DNA of 64,000 nt from Aquibacillus rhizosphaerae (GTDB taxonomy: Bacteria > Bacillota > Bacilli > Bacillales > Amphibacillaceae), in assembly GCF_030282825.1 (NCBI RefSeq), contig NZ_JASTZU010000063.1, positions 1 through 64,000 of the forward strand, written 5' to 3'. Below the pieces are notes generated by a model. That model was not told the origin of the DNA, ran no database searches, and saw only the letters and a list, made by a program, of their open reading frames with translations. This document shows, in pieces, positions 44,560 through 53,631 of the stretch. Both the position numbers and the translations under genes were made by a program. Position 1 is the first letter of the stretch. Every line of letters begins with the position of its first letter.

Positions 44560-45766
44560 TGCAAACCGTTTTTTTAAAGATAGGTTTTCAGCTCACCTAA
44601 AAGAAACGAGTCGGTATTTAAAATATATATTTAATGGTCATATTGCCGTTGCCATGCTCTTTCTTGTATCAGCGCTTAGCTTTTATTACCAACAATGGTT
44701 AGAAACGATTCCAGATACTTTTCCAACTGCACTGATTATTGGCTTGGGATTTGGATTTATGGCCAGTTATAGTCCAGTACGAACATTGCTACGGGAACCA
44801 GATTTAGTCTTTTTGTTACCAGCAGAATTTAAGATGGGTACTTATTTTCGAAATGCGTTAATATACAGCTTCGTGATTCAACTTTATTTAATTTTATTAG
44901 TTGCTGCTGCTCTTGGACCTCTATATCTAGCAAGTTATCCAAATGAGCCAGGAAGTAAATACTTACTGATTGTCGTTGTTTTATTTATATTGAAAGTTTG
45001 GAATTTATTAGCCAACTGGTGGATGTTGAAAATTAGAGATTGGAAAACGAGGTGGACCGACCAAGTTATAAGGTTCTTACTTAACGCGGTTATCTTTTTT
45101 TTCTTTATACAAGGTCAGTTATTGTTAGCGGCGGTTACAACATTAATTCTATTTGTACTTTTTGTTTATAACTATTATTTATCTAAACAACATTCCGGGC
45201 TAGTATGGGACGTGCTTGTTGATAAAGATAGAATGCGAATGCGCACGTTTTACCGAATTGCTAATATGTTTACAGATGTTCCACATTTAAAGATGCAAAT
45301 CAAAAAACGACACTGGCTTGTATCAATCATAGCAAGAAATGTTCGATTTAAACAAGAAGCTTCTTATGTTTATTTATATCGGATTACAATGATTAGAAGT
45401 GGAGATTACTTAGGAATGTATATTCGATTGATGGTGATTGGTGGACTTGCAGTCTATTATGTACCTAATATTTGGATGAAATTGATTTTCACTTTTTTAT
45501 TTCTTTATCTAAGTTCCTTTCAAATGATGACGATATGGCAGCACCATCGTACGGTAACATGGCTTGACTTATATCCTATACCAAAAGAATCAAGACAAGA
45601 TGCAGTACTGGGCTTATTAAAGCAGCTTATGATTATCCAAACAATTGTCTTTGCTTTGTTATTTCTCTACATAGGGAACCTAACAGGAGTTGTAGTCGTA
45701 AGTTTAGGTGGGCTAATGTTTAGTTATTTATTTGTCCATGGATACGTAAAACAACGTCTAACCTAA
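44552..45766 (+). CDS. ecsB: ABC transporter membrane subunit EcsB
   Basis: A 404-residue integral membrane protein with about nine hydrophobic helices in two groups separated by a charged cytoplasmic part (about 230-290). It matches EcsB in length and position. ATG 44552 lies in the ecsA stop region with AAAGGAAGA ahead. Partner of EcsA. Confidence 0.93.
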   Translation: MFDANRFFKDRFSAHLKETSRYLKYIFNGHIAVAMLFLVSALSFYYQQWLETIPDTFPTALIIGLGFGFMASYSPVRTLLREPDLVFLLPAEFKMGTYFRNALIYSFVIQLYLILLVAAALGPLYLASYPNEPGSKYLLIVVVLFILKVWNLLANWWMLKIRDWKTRWTDQVIRFLLNAVIFFFFIQGQLLLAAVTTLILFVLFVYNYYLSKQHSGLVWDVLVDKDRMRMRTFYRIANMFTDVPHLKMQIKKRHWLVSIIARNVRFKQEASYVYLYRITMIRSGDYLGMYIRLMVIGGLAVYYVPNIWMKLIFTFLFLYLSSFQMMTIWQHHRTVTWLDLYPIPKESRQDAVLGLLKQLMIIQTIVFALLFLYIGNLTGVVVVSLGGLMFSYLFVHGYVKQRLT

Positions 45767-45779
45767 AGGGAGACAAAAT

Positions 45780-46493
45780 ATGAGTAATGTAACATACGAA
45801 CAGCAAGTGTTAAGTGAAGCGAAGCATTTTGAAAGATCGATGCGTAAGAAGTCTTCGATCATCCAACGGTCATCCAAAAAACTACAAACTAAAATTAATA
45901 ATAAGATACCAGATAAGATTCATGTAATCGTTACAGAAAGTATCAAAAAAATGATTCAATTGGCATTAACATCGTCAGAATATATACGCCCAGTCGAGAT
46001 TAGTCCAGATTCAACGATGGAAGAGAAGGAAAAGCTCGTAAAAGCACGTTTACTTCAATCTAAAAAAACAGCAATGATTGAAGGTGCTGGTACTGGAGCA
46101 GGTGGAATATGGTTGGGTGTAGCTGACTTTCCTTTGTTACTGAGTATTAAAATGAAGTTTATTTTTGACGCGGGGCAAATCTATGGCTATGACGTGACAA
46201 AATACGAAGAAAGAATGTACTTGTTACATGTTTTCTTATTAGCTTTTTCTAGTGATGATAAGCGGAAAGAGGTTTTGCAAACGTTATTGGATTGGGATGA
46301 TTCAAAAAACAAGTTTAGAGAAGTTGATTGGAAAACACTGCAGCTTGAATATAGAGACTCACTTGACTTTGTGAAAATGCTTCAGTTAATTCCTGGATTA
46401 GGTGCAATCGTAGGTGCTGTTGCTAATCGGAAGTTACTACAGCAATTAGGTGATACGACGATTAATATGTATCGACTAAGGTTATTGAAATAG
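45780..46493 (+). CDS. ecsC: EcsC-family protein
   Basis: A 237-residue EcsC protein. A hydrophilic N-terminal third precedes the conserved Gly-rich region GAGTGAGGIWLGVADFPLLL (about 100-120) and a C-terminal PGLGAIVGAVANRKL. AAAGGGAGACAAA before the ATG and 13 bases from ecsB place it in the operon. Molecular function is unknown; some remote EcsC relatives are thought to bind lipid. Confidence 0.92.
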   Translation: MSNVTYEQQVLSEAKHFERSMRKKSSIIQRSSKKLQTKINNKIPDKIHVIVTESIKKMIQLALTSSEYIRPVEISPDSTMEEKEKLVKARLLQSKKTAMIEGAGTGAGGIWLGVADFPLLLSIKMKFIFDAGQIYGYDVTKYEERMYLLHVFLLAFSSDDKRKEVLQTLLDWDDSKNKFREVDWKTLQLEYRDSLDFVKMLQLIPGLGAIVGAVANRKLLQQLGDTTINMYRLRLLK

Positions 46494-46584
46494 TAGGAAA
46501 TAACAAGAGAATGATTCGAGAATTTCATTTTTGTCCGGAATGAAATCAAGTTATAGTTGTGGAAATGAGAATTTCTATCTAAAC

Positions 46585-46625
46585 AAAACAATCCAGATAC
46601 ATTTCGTGTATCTGGATTGTTTTTA
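46585..46625. terminator. Terminator of the ecs operon, bidirectional
   Basis: Perfect 16-bp arms (46585-46600 and 46608-46623) containing CAATCCAGATAC. It lies at the end of both ecsC and the convergent amidohydrolase gene. Confidence 0.92.
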
Positions 46626-47795
46626 CTTTTCCTGTTGGAATAATTTCACTGTATTTATCAAAGTCTTGGCTGCAAGCACCATGGATCTTTCTTCAATATC
46701 AAATTTTGGATGATGGTGTGGATAAATATGTCCTTCTTTTTGAGCACCTGTAAAAAAGAACGCACCAGGTTTTTTTAGTAGATAATAAGAAAAATCTTCC
46801 CCTGTCATACTCGGAACTACTTCTCTTGCATTTTCCACCTCATTTACTTCAGAAGCAGCTTGTAGGACAAGAGCAGCTTGCTCAGGATGGTTAACTACAG
46901 GTGGATAGCCTTTCTCGTAGTTAAATGTATATCCAGCCTCATAGCTCGTGCATGTACCTTTAATGATATTCTCCATTTCTTGGATAATCTGATTTTGTAA
47001 GTCAGGATCAAATGTACGTACTGTTCCTGTAATTGTTGCCGTATCTGCAATAATATTAAATGTATTTCCTGCATTAAATGTACCAATACTAAGTACCGCA
47101 GTACTTAATGGATCAACTCGTCTGCTCACGATTTGCTGAAGGTTTGTAACAAGTTGAGAACCGATTACAATAGCATCATTTGTTTGGTGGGGCATTGCAC
47201 CATGTCCACCTTTACCTTGAATCGTAATGGAAAAGCGATCGGCACCAGCCATAAATTCCCTTGGAGAAGTTTCGACAACTCCAAAAGGTGTATTTGTCCA
47301 TAAGTGTGTACCAAAAACAGCATCGATATTATCTAGTACACCGGAGTCTACAATTGATTTAGCCCCACCAGGTGCAAGTTCTTCAGCGTGTTGGTGGATA
47401 AATACAATCGTACCTGGCAAGTCTGACTGATATTGTTGCATTGCTTTAGCAACGGTTAATAATGTTGCAGTATGTGCATCATGCCCACATGCATGCATTA
47501 CGCCATCGATTTTAGACTTATAGGCGACGTCTTTTTCATCTTGAATTGGCAATCCATCAAAATCAGCACGTAACGCTACTGTTCTTCCTGGTTTTCCACC
47601 TGTTAATGTAGCGATTACGCCGTTTCCCCCAACATTGATTTGATGTGGTATACCTAATTCTTCGTATGTATCTGCAATGTATTGTGCTGTTTTTTCCTCT
47701 TGGAATGAAAGTTCAGGATATTGATGTAAATACCTTCTTATATTAACCATTTCATCATATAAAGAATCGATTGCTGTTGTTAATTCTTTCCACAT
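46623..47795 (-). CDS. yhaA: M20-family amidohydrolase YhaA
   Basis: A 390-residue M20D metallopeptidase/amidohydrolase. The metal-site motif MHACGHDAHTA is near residues 100-110, with HQHAEELAPGG, GTHLW and the C-terminal TGEDFSYYL, HHHPKFD. Relatives remove acyl groups from amino acids or their derivatives. AGGAGGATAC precedes ATG. Same place as yhaA after ecsABC in B. subtilis. Confidence 0.92.
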   Translation of the reverse strand: MWKELTTAIDSLYDEMVNIRRYLHQYPELSFQEEKTAQYIADTYEELGIPHQINVGGNGVIATLTGGKPGRTVALRADFDGLPIQDEKDVAYKSKIDGVMHACGHDAHTATLLTVAKAMQQYQSDLPGTIVFIHQHAEELAPGGAKSIVDSGVLDNIDAVFGTHLWTNTPFGVVETSPREFMAGADRFSITIQGKGGHGAMPHQTNDAIVIGSQLVTNLQQIVSRRVDPLSTAVLSIGTFNAGNTFNIIADTATITGTVRTFDPDLQNQIIQEMENIIKGTCTSYEAGYTFNYEKGYPPVVNHPEQAALVLQAASEVNEVENAREVVPSMTGEDFSYYLLKKPGAFFFTGAQKEGHIYPHHHPKFDIEERSMVLAAKTLINTVKLFQQEK

Positions 47796-47957
47796 AAAAG
47801 TATCCTCCCGAAAGCTATTTTAAATCAGTATAACATAGGAAATGTGTAGCAACTAAGAGCAAGAGCATGATAGTTAATGAATAATTATTTAAAATCGACT
47901 GTTTTAAAAAAATTGGTGTTTACGACAGAAAAAAATATATAGTCTGCACAAAATATT

Positions 47958-48445
47958 CTTAACTTTTGTGATAATTTTTTTACGTTGCATTGATGTTTGA
48001 GTGGTACTCCGTTCCGTCAGAACACTTCGCTTTCCACGGGTACGGCTTCAGCTAACTCAGAGAAAACTGCTTCTGAGTGGATCTTCAGCTCGTGGGACTG
48101 CCATTACTCACCCCAGCGAAAACACTTGCTGTTCCTGCAGGAGTGTCGCCATTTTTGCTTGATCCGCTGAAAACAGCATCTATTTAATAACCTTTCTTAG
48201 TACACAAAATCAAGGGCCTACCTTTTACTTAAAAAGAAAACTATACTAAGCTGCGGAAAAATGCGACACTCGTGGGGTAAGAGCAGCTTCCGAAGACCCC
48301 AGGGGGTAAGGAAAGCTTCAGTGGAATGACATCGCACGCAGGAAAAGTGTTGTTCATTTTCAAGGAAACGTTTCTTTTTGAGCGAGATGGAGGCTAAGGT
48401 GCTGCCCCCGGAAAGGGAGTATTTTTCCGGAGCGCTCAATTTAAC
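47958..48445. repeat. Dispersed repeat family 2, copy B
   Basis: A roughly 490-base GC-richer non-coding block in the 826-base gap between the amidohydrolase and the ferritin gene. It shares ordered blocks with 27585-27940 (TATTCTTAACTTTTG, GGTACGGCTTCAGC, a 31-base identical run at 48233-48263). Its halves contain complementary pieces such as GCAGGAGTGTCGC and GCGACACTCGTGG, so it can fold into a large hairpin. The rest of the gap shows nothing clear. Confidence 0.6.
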
Positions 48446-48572
48446 CCATCTTAGAAAGAATGTAAGGAAGTTACTCTAAAGTTAGTGCAAACTTTATATC
48501 AAATCCGAGGGCTGTAAAGCAATAATGTTTACGAAAAGAGATATGAATTTTAATCATTTATCAAAATCGAGT

Positions 48573-48606
48573 CAAAAAGAGACCTTCACAGTAGTGAAGG
48601 TCTCTT
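48573..48606 (-). terminator. Terminator after ferritin-like gene
   Basis: AGAGACCTTCAC (48578-48589) pairs perfectly with GTGAAGGTCTCT (48594-48605); T-rich on the minus strand. Confidence 0.9.
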
Positions 48607-48621
48607 AAGAGATTATGTTAC

Positions 48622-49086
48622 TTATTTGAAGAAGCTGGAATCGGCTAAAAGTCTATCTGCTTCTTCCATGTGTCCAGTCTCATCTGCAATCATATCTTCA
48701 AGCTTTACGACTAATTCAGTTAACCCGAGCTCTTCCGCTTGTTTTTTACGCTTTTCGTAACGTTCAATAGTATCTTTTTCTGCTCTTCTAGTTTCTTCTA
48801 ACATATCTTTAGCACTTGTTAATTGTTTCACTTTAACCGGTGTTGTAGTTGGCGTTCCACCTAGTGTTTTAATTTTTTCAGACAAATAAAGAGCGTGTCC
48901 TATTTCATCGTTGATTTCACCTTCGAAGAAAGGTTTTAACAGTGGTCGGTATAAACCCGAAACCACAGAAGTGTTATACGTGTACATAATTGTAGCAGAA
49001 TATTCGTTCGCTAAGTCTACATTTAATCCATCAATTAATTCCTCTAATTTACTATTGTCTTTAATATTTCTTACGTTATCAGCCAT
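48622..49086 (-). CDS. Ferritin-like diiron protein
   Basis: A 154-residue four-helix ferritin-like protein. Expected diiron ligands are Glu28 in ANEYSATI, the Glu and His of GEINDEIGHA (EIGH), the Glu near ERYEKR and the ETGH of IADETGHMEE. The pattern is of the bacterioferritin/Dps-type superfamily, without the classic Dps inter-subunit site that I could place. Likely iron storage or peroxide protection. GAAAGGATGG precedes ATG. Single-gene unit. Confidence 0.82.
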   Translation of the reverse strand: MADNVRNIKDNSKLEELIDGLNVDLANEYSATIMYTYNTSVVSGLYRPLLKPFFEGEINDEIGHALYLSEKIKTLGGTPTTTPVKVKQLTSAKDMLEETRRAEKDTIERYEKRKKQAEELGLTELVVKLEDMIADETGHMEEADRLLADSSFFK

Positions 49087-49194
49087 TATTCATCCATCCT
49101 TTCATAAATAAATTATAACTATTTTATTCTTACTTATAACTTTCCACTATTACAGCTATCCTAAACATGAAAAAACCTGTCAGTGTTTAAATTA

Positions 49195-49223
49195 TTGACA
49201 AATGTTTCAATAGTATTTAATAG
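49195..49223 (+). promoter_or_regulatory. SigA promoter of the PAP2 gene
   Basis: TTGACA (49195-49200), 17-base spacer, TAATAG (49218-49223), about 20 bases before the start codon. A consensus -35 and a good spacing. Confidence 0.6.
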
Positions 49224-49243
49224 TATGGGATGAGGTGAATAAT

Positions 49244-49909
49244 TTGCATAAGTTTAAACGTAACTATTTTTATGTCAGTTTTTTTATCTTAGCTGTTGTT
49301 AGTAGTATATTGTTAACCGTTCGGGTCATAAGTGAGGATATGCCAGTTATTGATCTTTGGGCTTCTCCATTAGTTGCTAATTTAGACAATACAACTATTT
49401 TTAGTGGCTTTCGTTGGATTACAGAGTTGGGTTCAGGGACTTTCATTACACCGTTCACAATATTATTCTCCCTGTTTTTATGGAGGTTTTCCAAGGATTG
49501 GATTGCTTCATTTATGGTAGTATTGGGAACATTTCTTGGCTATCGTGTTAATCATTGGATTAAAGTGCTAATTGAACGGGAGCGACCGAGAATAATGGAG
49601 GAAGCAGAGGGAATAGGTTATAGTTTTCCGTCTGGACATGCAATGGGTGCGATGATTGCATATGGGCTTTATGTATATTTTTTAACGCAAAATACAAAAT
49701 CAAAACGTTTGAAAGTATGGATCAACATCATAGGTGTTTTATTAATTATACTTATTGGGTTTAGTAGATATGTGATTCGTGTGCATTATATATCGGATGT
49801 ACTAGCTGGATATATGTTCGGTTTTATATTCTTAATGATTTGGATTGGCTTATATCATCTTATCGTTCGTATGAAAAAAAGGTTCTTTTATTATAAATCT
49901 CAGACTTAA
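49244..49909 (+). CDS. PAP2-family lipid phosphatase
   Basis: About 221 residues, six membrane helices and the three phosphatidic acid phosphatase motifs: KVLIERERPR, PSGHAMGA and SRYVIRVHYISD. Homologues dephosphorylate undecaprenyl pyrophosphate or phosphatidylglycerol phosphate at the outer face. The start is unclear: TTG at 49244 is spaced well from GAGGTG, while GTG at 49235 is within that site and would add three residues. Its position ahead of the LiaFSR genes may be fortuitous, since a terminator intervenes. Confidence 0.88.
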   Translation: MHKFKRNYFYVSFFILAVVSSILLTVRVISEDMPVIDLWASPLVANLDNTTIFSGFRWITELGSGTFITPFTILFSLFLWRFSKDWIASFMVVLGTFLGYRVNHWIKVLIERERPRIMEEAEGIGYSFPSGHAMGAMIAYGLYVYFLTQNTKSKRLKVWINIIGVLLIILIGFSRYVIRVHYISDVLAGYMFGFIFLMIWIGLYHLIVRMKKRFFYYKSQT

Positions 49910-49927
49910 GACTGAGTTAAAACCCTT

Positions 49928-49957
49928 CTGTCGGTCGTTATTGACCGGCAGTTTTTT
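49928..49957 (+). terminator. Terminator after PAP2 gene
   Basis: CTGTCGGTC (49928-49936) pairs with GACCGGCAG (one G-T), then T6. Confidence 0.88.
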
Positions 49958-50089
49958 ATTTATACTAATGTTATAGTAGTAATGGAATAAATTATAAACG
50001 ATTAATATAGTAGTTCAATTTTTTAATAAAGGATTTTCTACTATCCAATTCGAATATAAATAATAAGTATTTGTAAGGGGTGAGTCGCA

Positions 50090-50866
50090 ATGAGAAAAAA
50101 GAACTTCATGCGAAATATCGTAGCTATTATCATTATATTATTAGGGACGGCTTTAGTATTAATAAATGTAGGACTAGTATCATGGGAGTTCGCTGAGGCT
50201 TGGTTATATGTCTACCCTGCTTTTTTTATATTACTAGGATGTAAGTGGTTTTTTGATGGACTGAAAGGTAAGGGAGGACTTTGGACAGGGTCTTTTTTAA
50301 CAGTCTTTGGCGGATTATTACTTATGGATAGATTTGAGTTATTAGAATTTAAATTTATGGATATTTATAAATTATGGCCGTTATTAATTGTTTATTTGGG
50401 ATTCAGTTTATTTGGCTCATCGAATAAGCGTAAAAAGAAAAAAACATTTCAATTTATTTTTGATTCAGATGATCATAAAGATAGTGAAAAAATGTATGGT
50501 AAAAAACAAAAGTTTGTAGTAGGTGATCATAAGTTCAACACACCAAATTGGAAAGTTGAACCATTGGAATTATGGAATGCGGTTGGAGACTATCATATTG
50601 ATTTTACGAAGGCGTTTATACCAGATAAAGAAATTCCTATACGGATACAAGGATGGGCGGGAGATGTAAGGATTCTCATGCCTGAAAATATAGATTTTTC
50701 CCTTGAAGCGCATGTAAAAGCTGGAGATATTAATGTATTTGGGCAAAGTGCTGAAGGGATAAATCGGACATTAACATTTGTGACCCCAAACTATGAAGTT
50801 GCAACAAGAAAACTAACAATCTATCTGAGCTTAAAGGCAGGTTCAATTAGAGTTGATAAAGTATAG
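50090..50866 (+). CDS. liaF: LiaF-like membrane inhibitor of envelope-stress kinase
   Basis: A 258-residue protein with three or four N-terminal helices (about 9-105) and a cytoplasmic C-terminal domain (about 150-258) with DYHIDFTKAFIPDKEIPIRI and GDVRILMPENIDF, typical of LiaF/VraT. LiaF inhibits LiaS in the absence of cell-wall damage. AAGGGGTGAG precedes ATG. Heads the liaFSR operon; liaI, liaH and liaG homologues are not beside it. Confidence 0.9.
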   Translation: MRKKNFMRNIVAIIIILLGTALVLINVGLVSWEFAEAWLYVYPAFFILLGCKWFFDGLKGKGGLWTGSFLTVFGGLLLMDRFELLEFKFMDIYKLWPLLIVYLGFSLFGSSNKRKKKKTFQFIFDSDDHKDSEKMYGKKQKFVVGDHKFNTPNWKVEPLELWNAVGDYHIDFTKAFIPDKEIPIRIQGWAGDVRILMPENIDFSLEAHVKAGDINVFGQSAEGINRTLTFVTPNYEVATRKLTIYLSLKAGSIRVDKV

Positions 50867-50878
50867 GAGGGGAACTTT

Positions 50879-51916
50879 ATGTTACAACGCTTGAATACAA
50901 TCCGCTATACCTATATAAAATCTCATTTATATGGTTTATTTTTAACGACAGTTACGTTATTGGCAATCCTATTATCGATTCATGTTTTATTTCAACCTAC
51001 CTGGTTGAGTGCATTCAGTATATTTATTTTTTTAATCCTGTATATATTCTTAGCATTTTTCTTCTCGGTTTATGTAGGATTTAAATCAAGTGGTGACATG
51101 AAAACAAGAATGGATTATCTATCAGTATTAATTGCGCAATTATCAAGAGGGAATTATAGTTCGAGGGTCTATGATAACTCAGATGATGAAATCGCTAGAA
51201 TTGGTTTAGAATTAAATGAGTTGGGCGAGAAGATGCAAAGCCAGGTGAAATCTTTACAAAGGATGGCGGATGAAAAGTCAGAATATGCAAAGTCAGCACA
51301 CAAAGCAGCTACGATTGAAGAGCGTCAGAGGTTGGCTCGTGATCTGCATGATGTGGTTAGTCAACAGTTGTTTGCATTAACGATGATGTCACAAGCTTCT
51401 TTACGCTTGTTTGATGGAAGCCCAGAACAGGCTAAGGAACAAGTGAAGGAAATAGCTGAGACAGCTCTGAAGGCTCAAACTGAAATGCGCGCATTATTAT
51501 TGCATTTGCGACCTGTACACCTATCTGGAGAACCGTTACAAATCGGCATACATAATTTAGTAGAAGAATTAAAGCAAAAATGTCAAATTCAATTTGTAAT
51601 TGAAATAGAAGAAATCAGTGATTTATCAGAAACAACAGAAGACCACTTATTTCGTATTGTCCAAGAATCTTTATCAAATATATTGCGACATGCAGGTGCT
51701 ACAGAGGTAACTTTAGATATTATGGAACGTAATCAGGAGCTATTTTTACATGTAGCGGATAACGGGAAAGGTTTTGATTTAGAAACAGATCAACAAAAGA
51801 AAACATCATATGGATTAAAAACAATGAAAGAACGAAGTGAAGAAATTGGAGGTACCTTCGCTATAAAATCCAAGCAAGGCGAGGGAACGCATATCGATAT
51901 TCGAATTCCATTATAA
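50879..51916 (+). CDS. liaS: Envelope-stress sensor histidine kinase LiaS
   Basis: A 345-residue intramembrane-sensing kinase. Two helices (about 21-40 and 46-66) separated by a very short loop, HAMP-like linker, HisKA_3 dimerisation domain with His157 in ARDLHDVVSQQ, and HATPase_c (NILRHAGA, DNGKGF, GTHIDI). AGGAGGGGAAC precedes ATG. Expected to phosphorylate LiaR in response to lipid II-binding antibiotics. Confidence 0.92.
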   Translation: MLQRLNTIRYTYIKSHLYGLFLTTVTLLAILLSIHVLFQPTWLSAFSIFIFLILYIFLAFFFSVYVGFKSSGDMKTRMDYLSVLIAQLSRGNYSSRVYDNSDDEIARIGLELNELGEKMQSQVKSLQRMADEKSEYAKSAHKAATIEERQRLARDLHDVVSQQLFALTMMSQASLRLFDGSPEQAKEQVKEIAETALKAQTEMRALLLHLRPVHLSGEPLQIGIHNLVEELKQKCQIQFVIEIEEISDLSETTEDHLFRIVQESLSNILRHAGATEVTLDIMERNQELFLHVADNGKGFDLETDQQKKTSYGLKTMKERSEEIGGTFAIKSKQGEGTHIDIRIPL

Positions 51917-51930
51917 TAAGGGGGATACCA

Positions 51931-52563
51931 ATGATTCGAGTTGTAGTAGTAGATGATCATGATGTCGTTCGAAAAGGAGTAATTGCATACTTGATGACAG
52001 AGCCAGACTTGGAAATTGTTGGTGAAGCATCGAGTGGGACTCAAGGTGTAAAAGTTGCGAATGAGACGAAACCAGATGTAGTACTAATGGATTTAATAAT
52101 GGAAAATGGAACTGGAATTGAAGCTACTCAAAAAATAATGGAGGAAAACCCTAATTGCAAGGTAATCATCCTAACTAGTTATTATGATGATGAACAAGTT
52201 TTTCCAGCCTTAGAGGCAGGCGCATTCAGTTATATGTTAAAGACATCAGCTGCAGATGAAATTTCATCTGCGATAAAAAAGGCTTTTAGTGGTGAAACAG
52301 TGATTGAATCAAAAGTAGCTAATAAGATGATGACTAGTTTTAGATCTCATATGAGTAAAGCCCATGATCAATTGACGGAAAGAGAACTAGAAGTATTAAT
52401 GTGCATCGGAGACGGTTTAACAAATCAGGAAATTGGAGATAAATTATTTATCGGAATAAAAACGGTGAAAACGCATGTGAGTAATATTCTAAGTAAGCTT
52501 AGTGTAAATGATCGTACGCAAGCGGCTGTGTATGTTCATAAAAATGGACTTGTTAAAAAATAG
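51931..52563 (+). CDS. liaR: Response regulator LiaR
   Basis: A 210-residue NarL-type response regulator. Receiver with Asp54 in VLMDLIM, and C-terminal LuxR-type helix-turn-helix (about 145-205; TERELEVLMCIGDGLTNQEI, KTVKTHVSNILSKL). Starts 14 bases after liaS with AAGGGGGAT. Partner of LiaS in envelope-stress response. Confidence 0.93.
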   Translation: MIRVVVVDDHDVVRKGVIAYLMTEPDLEIVGEASSGTQGVKVANETKPDVVLMDLIMENGTGIEATQKIMEENPNCKVIILTSYYDDEQVFPALEAGAFSYMLKTSAADEISSAIKKAFSGETVIESKVANKMMTSFRSHMSKAHDQLTERELEVLMCIGDGLTNQEIGDKLFIGIKTVKTHVSNILSKLSVNDRTQAAVYVHKNGLVKK

Positions 52564-52570
52564 TCAGAAC

Positions 52571-52600
52571 AAAAAACCTTACCTGTTGGTAAGGTTTTTC
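52571..52600 (+). terminator. Terminator of the liaFSR operon
   Basis: AAAAACCTTACC pairs with GGTAAGGTTTTT around TGTT. Confidence 0.9.
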
Positions 52601-52675
52601 TGTAGACAAATATATTTCAGTAGAATATCTTTAAATATAGCTAATAAATATAAGATTAATAGAAAGGACCTAGTT

Positions 52676-53113
52676 ATGTCTAATGAGCAAAACAAAACAG
52701 AACAAATAATGTTCTTTATATGGGCGCAGAGTGTTGTTGCGACTTTAGGAAGTCTATTCTTTTCAGAGATAATGGGTTTTATTCCGTGTGAGTTGTGTTG
52801 GATCCAGCGTATATTAATGTACCCGTTAGTTATTATTTATGGTACAGCTCTTGTGAAAAAAGATTGGAAGATTGGATTACCAGGCTTATTTATGAGTGGT
52901 ATCGGTTTATTTGTATCTGCTTATCATTATCTGTTACAAAAGTGGTCTTTCTTAAGTGAGGTTGGAGACTCTTGTGGTGTAGTTTCTTGTAATCTTGAAT
53001 ACATTAATTATTTCGGTTTTATAACCATTCCATTTCTAGCTTTAGTTGCGTTTATCGTAATATTTGGCTTGCACATAACTTTACTTTTACAACAAAGGAG
53101 AAAAAAACAATGA
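52676..53113 (+). CDS. bdbC: Disulfide bond formation protein BdbC (DsbB family)
   Basis: A 145-residue DsbB-type quinone oxidoreductase with four helices. Redox pairs are Cys38/Cys41 (CELC) and Cys100/Cys105 (CGVVSC). ATG at 52676 follows AGAAAGGACC; the long upstream in-frame extension runs through the terminator and is excluded. It oxidises a partner thiol-disulfide protein at the outer face. Overlaps the next gene by four bases, so the two form a functional pair. Confidence 0.92.
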   Translation: MSNEQNKTEQIMFFIWAQSVVATLGSLFFSEIMGFIPCELCWIQRILMYPLVIIYGTALVKKDWKIGLPGLFMSGIGLFVSAYHYLLQKWSFLSEVGDSCGVVSCNLEYINYFGFITIPFLALVAFIVIFGLHITLLLQQRRKKQ

Positions 53114-53577
53114 TAAAAAAGATGATTTTATTTACACTAGTTATCGTTCTAATAATTGGAGCATTGATTTTTGTTATCAATTCTAAAAATAATGATAAGT
53201 TAGAAGGAAATCCGTATGGCAAAGATAACCTTGATCAAGCAACGATCGATCAATTGGACAACGAGAACTATCAAAATCAAATTTTACCAGATGAATTAGA
53301 AGATAAATTAGCAAACAATGAAGATGTTACCGTATATTTTTATAGTCCAACTTGTGTTTATTGCCGAAATACAACGCCAATAGTTGTACCGTTGGCTGAA
53401 GAAATGGGAATTGATCTTAAAAAATTGAACTTGTTGGAGTTTAAAGTGCCTGAATATAGCATCGAAAGTACACCGACACTTATTCATTTTGAAGACGGTG
53501 AAGAAGTATCACGTATTGTTGGTCAGCATCCAAAAGAGAATTTTGAACAATTCTTTAATGATCATGTAGTTGAATAA
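53110..53577 (+). CDS. Membrane-anchored thioredoxin-like protein (BdbA type)
   Basis: A 155-residue thioredoxin-fold protein. Residues 5-23 form an N-terminal membrane anchor and the active site is Cys82/Cys85 in SPTCVYCRNTTP, followed by the cis-Pro loop STPTLI. ATG overlaps the bdbC stop (ATGA), with AAAGGAGAAA ahead. It probably acts as the exported thiol oxidase reoxidised by BdbC. B. subtilis partners BdbC with BdbB or BdbD; which one this equals is uncertain. Confidence 0.88.
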   Translation: MIKKMILFTLVIVLIIGALIFVINSKNNDKLEGNPYGKDNLDQATIDQLDNENYQNQILPDELEDKLANNEDVTVYFYSPTCVYCRNTTPIVVPLAEEMGIDLKKLNLLEFKVPEYSIESTPTLIHFEDGEEVSRIVGQHPKENFEQFFNDHVVE

Positions 53578-53615
53578 AGGCTTGTCACTTGATATTCCAA
53601 GTGACAAGCCTCTTT
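53578..53615. terminator. Bidirectional terminator between bdb genes and hmoB
   Basis: AGGCTTGTCACTT (53578-53590) pairs perfectly with AAGTGACAAGCCT (53599-53611). Confidence 0.9.
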
Positions 53616-53631
53616 ACTTATATTGCTTGAT

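Noticed and set aside
48218-48439. 73-residue minus-strand open frame
   Set aside because: Lies wholly inside the second copy of repeat family 2; composition is that of the repeat.
52508-52675. N-terminal extension of BdbC
   Set aside because: It would read through the end of liaR and its terminator; ATG 52676 has a good ribosome site.
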